NCBI GenBank assembly: GCA_017535945.1
Contig: JAFXTJ010000053.1
Coordinates: 1 to 32,733, forward strand
Direction: 5' to 3'
Length of the DNA stretch: 32,733 bases
Origin: Lachnospiraceae bacterium
GTDB taxonomy: Bacteria > Bacillota > Clostridia > Lachnospirales > Lachnospiraceae
Shown here one piece after another: positions 1-7,190 of the stretch (positions are counted from its first letter, which is position 1; each line of letters opens with the position of its first letter). Below the pieces are notes generated by a model. It ran no database searches. It saw only the letters and a program-made list of their open reading frames with translations, and was not told the origin of the DNA. The translations under genes and the position numbers were made by a program.

Positions 1-2
1 CG

Positions 3-3000
3 ACCGCATTCAAGATCAATTCTGCGGATCATACCAACGAGTACCTCGTCCGCAAGGAAAAGAATGACATCTATGTTGAGTCCGGCAACAGTGTTGAGGT
101 CGCACTCTACTCCGGGATTCTGGCAGACGAAGCAGCCATCAGCAACAACTATATGGCTGTCTACAAGACCTGGAAGGAAGCCGTGGCGGCGGTCGATGCC
201 CTCAAGAACAAAGAGGCAACCTACACCCTTGTGCTGGTGAAGGACGTTAACTGTACGAAGACCGAGGGGAGTTACACCTTTGCTCCCGCGGCGATCGCCA
301 TGCCCATGCAGGCGGCGAAGGTCAAGGTCATGAGTACGGATGCCGTGCAGGATGATGAGGAAGATGCAACAACATTAGGCATCCAGCCGCATGTCCTGTG
401 CTACAGCAGCAATCTCACGCTGAAGCAGGATACGGATTTCCGGCATGTGAAGTTCGCACCTTATACCAATGCGGTCAGTTCCAACGCCAACAACCAGATC
501 GCGGCCGGCAAGTATGCGCTGTGCTTTGACAGCTGCGAGTGGATCGTTTGTCCCGGTTCCATCACCGGCGCCAAGGGCGGCAGCCTGACGGTCACGGGGA
601 ATGAGATCACGGTCTGGAAGAACGTGAGCGGTTTCACGGCTGTCAACCTTTGGGAAGATATGAGCGTGAGCGCGGGTAATTTCACCGCGGACACGCTGAC
701 CCTGGTGGGCGATGCGGTGCTTTATGCCTGCAGCGGCGCGGTGACGGTCACGGATGTTTATACAGTGGACGGCGGAGATAACAAGCACGGGATCGGTTTC
801 ACCAAGTCTTCCAAGGGCACGGGCAAGTCCAACCTCACGATCAAGGGACAGGTTATGACCTTAGGCAATCCGCTGGTCCTGAAACTGATGAAGACGGCAG
901 AGCAGGAGCAGCAGCCTGATCTTACCTATGAAAAACTGACAGAACAGGTGGCGCTGAAACTCGATACGAGGAATCCGGATAAGGTGCTCACCGATGCGGC
1001 TTCGCAGATCGCGGATATCGGACTGACGCCGTCGATGTCGGTCAAGGTGAAGATCGGGGATAACGCATACAGCTCCGGTGTGGATCTGACCACGTTGGAC
1101 AGCGCCTCCTATATCCCGGTCAAGGCCAATAAGAGCCTGTATCTCGCACCGATCCCGGCATACCCGGAAGATGGAGAAATCCCCTATGTGCCTGCCGGGG
1201 TGATGGAGAAACTCCTGCCGGCATTGACGATACTGGAGGGCACCGTAGGGAATAACAATGTCTTCACCTCCCTGTATCTGGATCTGAGTCAGGCGGTTGC
1301 GGAGATCGATGCGCTGGGAGACCGGCAGATGATCTATATGCTGATGCCCGGCAGTTTAGCTGGAGAGTATGGGTATAAAGATAACGACGGTACCTTGCAG
1401 GTGAAGGATACGAATGTCACCGACGCCAACAAGTATTCTCCGCTGCCCCTCCCGAAGAAGGACAAAGCGGATCATGTCGGGATCGGCACCGGTGACAGAA
1501 CAAGGATCCGTTTCACCGGCAAGTTGTCGGGATTCGGTAATATACAGTTCAACAATATAGTGTTCCGTCCTTGCAAGTCGGCAAAGGATGACATTGTGAG
1601 CACCTTTGACATCACGATGGGGCAGAACAGCCAGTTGCCGGACAGCTCCTGGCCGGCTTCCGGACTTGGCTTCAGGTTGAGCGGCGTTGCCTATGACCTC
1701 GTTCCCGACGGCACGATCGGCAAGATCACCGGTGTCAAGGCGGTGGCGGGCAAGAATGCCGCCACGCAGATCACCTTCAGGAATACCATGCTCACCATGG
1801 CCACCGGCTTTGCGGGAACGGCGGATGTGACACTGACCAATGCGCAGATCCTGACCCGCGGCGCCAATGACATCGGCACGCTGACATTGACGCAGACGGG
1901 TACGGACCTCGCGACGCTCGCTTCCTACGGCAATCTGAAACTCGCCGATGTGAATGTGAGCGGAGTTACGGACAACAGCAAAGCCTGGATCGCGGCGAAG
2001 GAGGACACGAAGGGCAACAGCACGATCTCGATCTCCGGCAATGTGAAAACACCGCAGGATAAGTATCTTGCGGTCCAGATCATCAACAAGGACAAAAAGG
2101 CGGATACGAAGGGAGCCGAGCTCTTTGTCAGTGATATCGCGGATTATGACAAGTGCGGCTATTATACGGCTGAGGCTGATTATGCCGGACGCAAGCTCGT
2201 CCTCGCTCCGGCGGCGGATGCTTCGGTGATCCGGGCGTACCCTTACCTGGACGGCAAAGACAGTGAGGATAAATTGATCGTTTCCTATAAGACCGCGGAC
2301 AAGTATGTGGTCAACGGCCGCAAGGATGATATGAAGATCCGGGTCATCAGTAAGGAGAATGACAGTTCCGTTGCTGACACTTACGCGAAGACCTTCTACG
2401 AGGCGGTGCAGATCATCGAGAATGCAAACCGGCCGGATCTGACCTATGAGATCGTGCTTCTGGGAGATGGGGATGAGACCTATGACACCGGGAAACCGGA
2501 TAGCCGGGGTGATGCGACGATCGGAGCGATCACACTCCCGACCAAAGCGAAAGAGGTCAGGATCACGAACAAGAATCCGGAAGGGGATCCTAATATCCTG
2601 AGGTTCACGGGAGCCTTTACGGCGAAGTGCCCGGTGTCTCTGGATACGGTGCAACTGGAAGGAGGCAGTATCAGGGGCGGTGTGTTCTCGGGGGATCGCT
2701 TCGTGCTGGATGCCGGATCGAAGTCCATCAGCATTGAGTATTACGACGGTCCATACACACTTTCCGTATCGGGGATCAAGGGAGAGAGCGTGCTGTTCCT
2801 TGGGAGTTCGGAAGAGAATCACCTCACCGTGGACAATACCGGTACGACGGCCGTAAAGGCTTTAGTGCTCGAGGAGTACGTGACACTGAAGAGCGAGGGC
2901 GCCGTCACGGCGACGGCGCTGGTTCAGAAGGGTGATTCCGAGGTGACCGGCACAGGCGATGTGAAGGTGACGGACTACACGGCTTATAGCTCGTCGAGCC

Positions 3001-4145
3001 TGACCGCGGAAGGCGATATCACGGTCTCCGGCACGCTGAAGGTCAATGATCAGTCTGGCTACGGTATGAAGATCGAGTGCGGGAATGCCGCCAAGAAGAT
3101 CACGCTGGGACGGATTCTGGGGAGTAATAGCGGAATGGATTCGCTCTACATCACCTGGCGTCTTACGGAACCTGCCTTTAATAATACAGGAGTTCTTACC
3201 AAGGCACCGGTCTCGAACCTCAAGATCACCGGCGAGTGCACGGGGATCGGGCGCTTCGCTCTGCAGCCGATGGTCTGGCAGCCGGAGGTGGCTGCGGCGG
3301 AGTCCATCGACGGACAGCAGCATGATGCCGGCTGGTACTTGCTGGCGGATCGGGATGGGACATGGACGGATAAGGATGGCGAACAGGGGGTAAAGGATCC
3401 GGACAAGCAGGCACAGATCGATGATTATGATTACGGCTTTACGGTGCAGGATGCCAAGGATCTTGTGGCGGCGAAACGGATCGCCGAGATGCCTAAGGTA
3501 TCGGACTCGGTATTACAGCTGGCCCTGGGAAAAACCCCTTATCAGACAGGAGATTCCATGGGAATATCCATCGTCACCGGACGGCAGGATGGGCAGCTCC
3601 TCCTCAAGCACGGCGGCAATCTCTTCCTGACGACGCTCGCGCCGGTGGTAGAGGTAACGGTAGTCGGTACGGATGAGAATGGCGGTTTCGATTATGATGC
3701 GCTGCGTTTCAGCGGCACCTTCTTTACGCTGGAGGAGGCGGCCAAGGCGGTCGATCAGATCGGCGGTAAGAACGGCAGCGCCTATACCGACGGGGTGTTT
3801 TATCAACTGCTCAGCGATGTGGGCGTGCAGAAGGATGCACAGAGTGGCACATGCAGTTTCCCGGAGGGGACGGTACCTGCAGCCAAACTCGCGCTGCCCA
3901 AGGCTGCGAGGAGATTGGTGATTATTGGAGACGGCCATGCCATCGCCACCACCGGCGGCGCACTGGCACCGGCCTGCAACACGGAGATGTCGGGAGTGAC
4001 GCTCGTTAACGCGAAGAAGAACGGGACGGCGTACACGGTGAGTGACATGCCGGTCAATGTGACGCTCGGTGCCTGGAGTCTGTCGCTCGGTGACAACGTA
4101 GATATCCGCCCGGTCTCGATAAGATCACCGGCACAGGCGCATTGA
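3..4145 (+). CDS. Giant secreted repeat protein, 5'-truncated by window and frameshifted (gene 1, first segment)
   Basis: The reading frame is open from base 3, so the ATG at 153 is internal and the true start lies upstream of the window. The preceding 50 codons align with an internal segment of the next giant protein (E-x-G-[ND]-S-V-E-V-A-L just before the module start). Four module-entry motifs (helix with E-A/Q-A...I/V-D/E) begin near 162, 1275, 2382 and 3720, about 1.1-1.3 kb apart, each followed by strand-rich, Gly/Thr/Val/Asp-rich repeats. The module at 1275 carries I-G-K-I-T-G-V-K-A-V-A-G-K-N, nearly identical in genes 2 and 3. The frame ends at a TGA at 4143 inside a motif (K-[IV]-[ST]-G-T-G) that continues in another frame, so this is not a natural C-terminus. 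No enzyme motif is visible. A role as an extracellular beta-solenoid-like adhesin or surface fibre is inferred from composition and from the complete paralogues. Confidence 0.85.
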   Translation, partial: TAFKINSADHTNEYLVRKEKNDIYVESGNSVEVALYSGILADEAAISNNYMAVYKTWKEAVAAVDALKNKEATYTLVLVKDVNCTKTEGSYTFAPAAIAMPMQAAKVKVMSTDAVQDDEEDATTLGIQPHVLCYSSNLTLKQDTDFRHVKFAPYTNAVSSNANNQIAAGKYALCFDSCEWIVCPGSITGAKGGSLTVTGNEITVWKNVSGFTAVNLWEDMSVSAGNFTADTLTLVGDAVLYACSGAVTVTDVYTVDGGDNKHGIGFTKSSKGTGKSNLTIKGQVMTLGNPLVLKLMKTAEQEQQPDLTYEKLTEQVALKLDTRNPDKVLTDAASQIADIGLTPSMSVKVKIGDNAYSSGVDLTTLDSASYIPVKANKSLYLAPIPAYPEDGEIPYVPAGVMEKLLPALTILEGTVGNNNVFTSLYLDLSQAVAEIDALGDRQMIYMLMPGSLAGEYGYKDNDGTLQVKDTNVTDANKYSPLPLPKKDKADHVGIGTGDRTRIRFTGKLSGFGNIQFNNIVFRPCKSAKDDIVSTFDITMGQNSQLPDSSWPASGLGFRLSGVAYDLVPDGTIGKITGVKAVAGKNAATQITFRNTMLTMATGFAGTADVTLTNAQILTRGANDIGTLTLTQTGTDLATLASYGNLKLADVNVSGVTDNSKAWIAAKEDTKGNSTISISGNVKTPQDKYLAVQIINKDKKADTKGAELFVSDIADYDKCGYYTAEADYAGRKLVLAPAADASVIRAYPYLDGKDSEDKLIVSYKTADKYVVNGRKDDMKIRVISKENDSSVADTYAKTFYEAVQIIENANRPDLTYEIVLLGDGDETYDTGKPDSRGDATIGAITLPTKAKEVRITNKNPEGDPNILRFTGAFTAKCPVSLDTVQLEGGSIRGGVFSGDRFVLDAGSKSISIEYYDGPYTLSVSGIKGESVLFLGSSEENHLTVDNTGTTAVKALVLEEYVTLKSEGAVTATALVQKGDSEVTGTGDVKVTDYTAYSSSSLTAEGDITVSGTLKVNDQSGYGMKIECGNAAKKITLGRILGSNSGMDSLYITWRLTEPAFNNTGVLTKAPVSNLKITGECTGIGRFALQPMVWQPEVAAAESIDGQQHDAGWYLLADRDGTWTDKDGEQGVKDPDKQAQIDDYDYGFTVQDAKDLVAAKRIAEMPKVSDSVLQLALGKTPYQTGDSMGISIVTGRQDGQLLLKHGGNLFLTTLAPVVEVTVVGTDENGGFDYDALRFSGTFFTLEEAAKAVDQIGGKNGSAYTDGVFYQLLSDVGVQKDAQSGTCSFPEGTVPAAKLALPKAARRLVIIGDGHAIATTGGALAPACNTEMSGVTLVNAKKNGTAYTVSDMPVNVTLGAWSLSLGDNVDIRPVSIRSPAQAH
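4094..4143 (+). other. Frameshift interval joining the two segments of gene 1
   Basis: The upstream frame reads D-N-V-D-I-R and then loses similarity. The frame starting at positions 2 modulo 3 reads L-D-K-I-T-G-T-G-A-L-T-L-G from about 4115. Paralogues have S-I-G-K-I-S-G-T-G-S-L (gene 2) and M-V-G-K-V-S-G-T-G-K-L (gene 3) here, so the protein is meant to be continuous. The change equals loss of one base, bounded by a stop in the downstream frame at 4091-4093 and the TGA at 4143-4145. I see no X-XXY-YYZ slippery heptamer, which argues against programmed -1 frameshifting. A real mutation or a sequencing/assembly error are both possible. Confidence 0.8.
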
Positions 4146-5950
4146 CGCTCGGGGATTTGGATTTAGAAGCCGGGAGCGTATCGGCCGGAAGCCTCATTCT
4201 CGGAAACGATACGACTCTGAAGGTTACCGGCGGTGTCGCGGTCAAGGATCTGACGCTCGGGGACGATGCCACGCTGACAGCCGGCGGGGATATCACATCG
4301 ACCAATCTGCTGACGGTGGAAGATGAATCAAAGATTCGCGCCGGCGGTAAGTTCACCGTGAAGGATGTTTTGCTGAGGGAGATTTCTACGTATAATTTGG
4401 GGGAGTGTGTCTTCTGGGATGCGAAGCTTGCGACCGGTGCCGGCAGTAATCCCGATGCGTTCCAGATCACTGTGAATGGTACGGTCACGATGGACAATCC
4501 CCGTGAGTATCCCGGAGTCATGGCGGGTGATAGTGTAGCGCCGATCCGGATCGGCAAATGGACAGTGGGTGACCAGGGTATCGAGTCTGATCCGGTGGCG
4601 GAGGGAACCGTTCTGGCGACCGCACCCAAGGCCGCGGATGGCTGGTTCAGGCCGACGGCAGTGAAGAGAGCGAATGGACAGATTGATTATGATAACGGCA
4701 TCTTCGTCTATAAGAGCGGCAAGACCGTTGTCTATGATCCGGGCGCTCGCATCTGGATCGATGATGAAGATTACGATGAAGGCGGCTACTACGGCGACAA
4801 TTTCCCGGTCACCCTCCTTTGCATGAGCAATTATGTGAATGCGGACGGCAGCATCTACGGGAGCGATGACGATGATTATGTGGTACCCATGGTCCGTTCG
4901 GATTTCCTGACGCTGACAGAGGCGCTCAAGGAGATCGACAATCTGGCTGCTGCCATGCAGCCGCTGCCGGGCAAAGTGCTGGATAAGGGCGTGAAGCTGC
5001 CGTATGAGCAGTATGGTGTCCTGCTGAACGATACGGACATCAGGGTGACCAACGCGCAGGGCGCCTATGCGCCGATCACGCTGCCGGCCAAGACGAGCAG
5101 TCTGATAATCGGTATCCTGGATGCGGAGGAGCATATGATACGCTTCTCCGGCGGGATCACCTTAAAGAGCGATCTGACCCTGGCATCCGGCGTGAATCTG
5201 GTGCCCATGAAGTCCGTGACGGTGAACAAGGTTAAGACCGATGTCCCGACGACGGCCAACTACACGCTGGGTGCCTATCACCTCTGCTATAACGGCATCA
5301 ATGCGGATATGGGTCTCTTTGAGGATGAAGACGGCACGGTCTATGAGACCATCGGCAATGTGACGGCGACGGCAGGCAAGGGCGGTCTGATCCTGAAAAA
5401 TGGTTCAAGAAACCTCAATTATATCGACAACCAGTTCCGCGTGCGTGTCGCCGGTACGCTGAACAGCGATGTGGAGCTCGGTCCGGATACGATGCTCACT
5501 GTCGGCGGCGCGGCCACGGTCGGCACGCTGACCTTTGATGCGACGGATGGGGGACAGATTGCCCCGGTCTTCGCCGCGGACAAGGCATTGACGCTCGGCG
5601 CGGTGGTGCAGCACGCGGATATGACGAAGAGTCAGGTTAACCGGGCCGCAGGCAAGATCTGGAAGAAGGATCTCTCCACACCGGTCACGGTTAAGGGCAC
5701 CAAGGTGAACGGAGAGACGGTTTCGGTGATCCGGGACAGCCAGGGCGCGGACCTGGCGCCCTGTGTCAAACTCTATCTGGGCACCGCCGCTTCGGTGCCT
5801 GCCGGCACCAAAGCCGCCACAGGCCCCGGTCTGTCTGCGGCTGACTGGGATCTCTACGCCGGAGATTTAAACGTTAGCGCGTTTTATGGCAGTTATATCG
5901 GCTACGTCTACAAGAACGCACTCTATGTCGGCGCCCAGAACAAACCCTGA
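4142..5950 (+). CDS. C-terminal segment of the frameshifted giant repeat protein (gene 1, second segment)
   Basis: This frame continues the protein after the frameshift. The only start-like codon near its 5' end is a TTG at 4142 with no ribosome binding site, so independent initiation is unlikely. It completes one strand-rich module and contains a full last module starting near 4895 (R-S-D-F-L-T-L-T-E-A-L-K-E-I-D). It carries the highly conserved T-I-G-N-V-T-A-T-A-G-K-G at 5348, also found in genes 2 and 3. The C-terminus (Y-V-Y-K-N-A-L-Y-V-G, then a few residues) matches the natural ends of genes 2 and 3, so the 3' end is genuine. There is no LPXTG motif, hydrophobic tail or SLH repeat. Read together, the two segments give about 1980 residues of a protein probably more than 3000 long. 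If the shift is real, the product would lack its last 600 residues. Confidence 0.85.
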   Translation: MTLGDLDLEAGSVSAGSLILGNDTTLKVTGGVAVKDLTLGDDATLTAGGDITSTNLLTVEDESKIRAGGKFTVKDVLLREISTYNLGECVFWDAKLATGAGSNPDAFQITVNGTVTMDNPREYPGVMAGDSVAPIRIGKWTVGDQGIESDPVAEGTVLATAPKAADGWFRPTAVKRANGQIDYDNGIFVYKSGKTVVYDPGARIWIDDEDYDEGGYYGDNFPVTLLCMSNYVNADGSIYGSDDDDYVVPMVRSDFLTLTEALKEIDNLAAAMQPLPGKVLDKGVKLPYEQYGVLLNDTDIRVTNAQGAYAPITLPAKTSSLIIGILDAEEHMIRFSGGITLKSDLTLASGVNLVPMKSVTVNKVKTDVPTTANYTLGAYHLCYNGINADMGLFEDEDGTVYETIGNVTATAGKGGLILKNGSRNLNYIDNQFRVRVAGTLNSDVELGPDTMLTVGGAATVGTLTFDATDGGQIAPVFAADKALTLGAVVQHADMTKSQVNRAAGKIWKKDLSTPVTVKGTKVNGETVSVIRDSQGADLAPCVKLYLGTAASVPAGTKAATGPGLSAADWDLYAGDLNVSAFYGSYIGYVYKNALYVGAQNKP

Positions 5951-5966
5951 TCCGGGAGCGGCATAA

Positions 5967-6011
5967 GCTGATCGGCCGGGGGCGTCATGCGATGCAGGAT
6001 GGCCGGTCAGC
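5967..6011. other. Inverted repeat just downstream of gene 1
   Basis: GCTGATCGGCC (5967-5977) pairs with GGCCGGTCAGC (6001-6011), 11 bp with one G-U wobble and a 23-nt loop. It starts 16 nt after the gene 1 stop codon and has no T-tract, so it could be an mRNA 3'-end stabilising stem rather than a terminator. A counterpart after the other giant genes was not found. Confidence 0.35.
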
Positions 6012-6102
6012 CCTGATGGTACGGCAAAACTACGTAAAGCAGAGCAGTACCTGATGTGACAGACGTCTGACCCTGCAGCATGAGCTTCAGACAGACACAG
6101 GC

Positions 6103-6148
6103 AACACAGAACCGCCGCGGGAAACCGCGGCGGTTCTGTGTTTGTTTT
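6103..6148 (+). terminator. Rho-independent terminator of gene 1
   Basis: An 18-bp perfect stem (left arm 6103-6120, right arm 6125-6142) closes a GAAA tetraloop at 6121-6124 and runs into TTTGTTTT. The stem core is ACCGCCGCGG/CCGCGGCGGT, the same core as the terminator after gene 3 at 30385. It lies about 150 nt beyond the stop codon of gene 1. Confidence 0.9.
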
Positions 6149-6282
6149 CGTTGGTGTGAACACAGCGTAAGAGGGTGTCACAGCCCCGGATCAGGCCGAA
6201 TGCAACCAACGAAAACCCCAACAAGCCGCGAATGCAGGTATAGGCAGCCGCCCATTTTGTCCCCGCGCGGCGGCAGTTGAGA
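6145..6282. repeat. TTTTCGTTGGT inverted-repeat element, copy A
   Basis: TTTTCGTTGGT (6145-6155) and its exact complement ACCAACGAAAA (6205-6215) enclose 49 nt containing GCGTAAGAGGG and CAGCCCCGG. A conserved tail follows, with CGCGAATGCAGGTATAGGCA and CCCGCGCGGCGGCA, to about 6282. The whole 138-bp stretch aligns by eye, essentially without net gaps, to 30508-30645. It overlaps the T-tract of the gene 1 terminator. No protein is encoded. It may be a non-autonomous mobile element or a structured intergenic element. Confidence 0.7.
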
Positions 6283-6434
6283 TTAAGCAATCCTTTACAC
6301 TTCTTTCATTGTAATCCGCCTAGTGTCGTGATATAGTTTCAGGCACAGATGTTGATGCGGCTCTCTTCCGGAGCCGGATTCCCCATGCAACGGATGTTCA
6401 GATGAGAAACATGCGCAAAGTGTTGTTGTACAAA
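6283..6434. other. Intergenic stretch with no recognised feature
   Basis: This is visibly more AT-rich than the flanking giant genes. There is no convincing ORF, tRNA or repeat; a short GGCTC/GAGCC stem near 6358-6375 is too weak to call. It marks the left edge of the brnTA block. Confidence 0.4.
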
Positions 6435-6463
6435 TTGTATTGCAAAATGCAATGCAATACATA
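6435..6463 (+). promoter_or_regulatory. brnTA promoter with overlapping operator dyad
   Basis: TTGTAT (6435-6440) and TACATA (6458-6463) are separated by 17 bp, a good sigma-A type promoter. The same interval holds an inverted repeat, TGTATTGCA (6436-6444) and TGCAATACA (6453-6461), with an 8-bp centre. BrnA-type ribbon-helix-helix antitoxins are known to repress their own operons, so this dyad between the -35 and -10 is the likely BrnA/BrnTA operator (inference). Confidence 0.6.
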
Positions 6464-6517
6464 CTACGGTTTATATTGCACATTGCCCTGTCGCATGATA
6501 GTGTAAGGAGAGAATAT

Positions 6518-6796
6518 ATGAAGTTTGAGTGGGATGAAGAGAAGGAGAGAGCAAATATCAGGAAGCACCGAGTTGATTTTCACATGGCGGCTCGGGTGTT
6601 CTTCGATCCGGATGTGCTGGTTCGTTATGATGATATACATTCGACAGAGGAAGACCGATATATTGCGATCGGCAGAGTTGATGAGACGGTTTTGATCCTG
6701 CTTGTTGCATATACAGAGAGAAAAGACCGGATCCGTATCATTTCAGCCAGACCGGCGACCAAACGGGAGAAGGAGAGGTATCACTATGGCAACTAA
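6518..6796 (+). CDS. brnT: BrnT family type II toxin (ribonuclease)
   Basis: A 92-residue protein starting M-K-F-E-W-D-E-E-K, with the typical BrnT plan: N-terminal F-E-W-D-x-x-K, then N-x-x-K-H-x-V-x-F near residues 14-22, A-x-x-V-F-F-D-P near 26-33, E-D-R-Y near 46-49, and a C-terminal I-R-I-I-S-A-R-x-A-T-K-R-E. BrnT toxins have a RelE-like fold and cleave RNA to block growth; BrnA neutralises them. The frame is open further upstream (an ATG at 6452), but the ATG at 6518 is chosen because it gives the family N-terminus and follows TAAGGAGA (6504-6511) at normal spacing. It precedes brnA with an 11-nt overlap, the usual toxin-first order of this family. All key family segments are present, so the toxin is probably functional. 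Confidence 0.93.
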   Translation: MKFEWDEEKERANIRKHRVDFHMAARVFFDPDVLVRYDDIHSTEEDRYIAIGRVDETVLILLVAYTERKDRIRIISARPATKREKERYHYGN

Positions 6797-7100
6797 AAAA
6801 GTAACCATATCGAAGAATCAAAAACTGACCGGGGAGCAAACGGAGATGCTGAAAGCAGCCGCGACAGCACCGATTGAGCCGGATGAAGAGTTGCCTGTGC
6901 AGACAGATGAGCAGTTGGCTCAATTCCGGAGGCTGTCAGAGATCAAACGAGCCGAGCGCCGCAAGCAAAATGTAACCTTGCGGTTGTCTGCGAGTGCATT
7001 GAAAAAAGCAAGAGCATGGGGAAAGGGATATACTTCCATACTCAGCCGTATTCTGGAGAATGCCTTGAATGACCCGGAAATGATCAAGAGGAATCTGTGA
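6786..7100 (+). CDS. brnA: BrnA family antitoxin (ribbon-helix-helix DNA-binding)
   Basis: A 104-residue protein starting M-A-T-K-K-V-T-I-S; the ATG at 6786 overlaps the end of brnT, so the two are translationally coupled, with GAGAAGGAGAGG just upstream as a binding site. The N-terminal half is charged and acidic (E-P-D-E-E-L-P-V near residues 37-44), as expected for the toxin-binding part. The C-terminal part, Q-N-V-T-L-R-L-S-A-S-A-L then K-A-R-A-W-G-K-G-Y-T-S-I-L-S-R-I-L-E, is the ribbon-helix-helix of BrnA/RHH_4 proteins, with the strand V-T-L-R-L and the G-K-G-Y turn. It should neutralise BrnT and bind the dyad at 6436-6461. The pair is more AT-rich than the neighbouring giant genes, consistent with acquisition from elsewhere. 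Confidence 0.92.
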   Translation: MATKKVTISKNQKLTGEQTEMLKAAATAPIEPDEELPVQTDEQLAQFRRLSEIKRAERRKQNVTLRLSASALKKARAWGKGYTSILSRILENALNDPEMIKRNL

Positions 7101-7125
7101 TCTTAAGCCGGGGTGAAGTAACGTT

Positions 7126-7150
7126 ACACAGTCCTTCGGGGCTGTGTTTT
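7126..7150 (+). terminator. Rho-independent terminator of brnTA
   Basis: ACACAGTCC (7126-7134) pairs with GGGCTGTGT (7139-7147) around a TTCG tetraloop, followed by TTTT. It starts 26 nt after the brnA stop. Its stem closely resembles the terminator after gene 2 (19407), and both are followed by the 86-bp hairpin array. Confidence 0.85.
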
Positions 7151-7190
7151 GTTGAGACGGCAGCTTCGCGGAAGATGAACGGGTGGTGCC

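Noticed and set aside
4142-5950. Independent gene starting at the TTG at 4142
   Set aside because: There is no ribosome binding site, it starts in the middle of a conserved motif, and both paralogues are continuous here.
6440-6517. Longer N-terminus of brnT
   Set aside because: The upstream codons overlap the promoter/operator. The ATG at 6518 has a good binding site and gives the family N-terminus.
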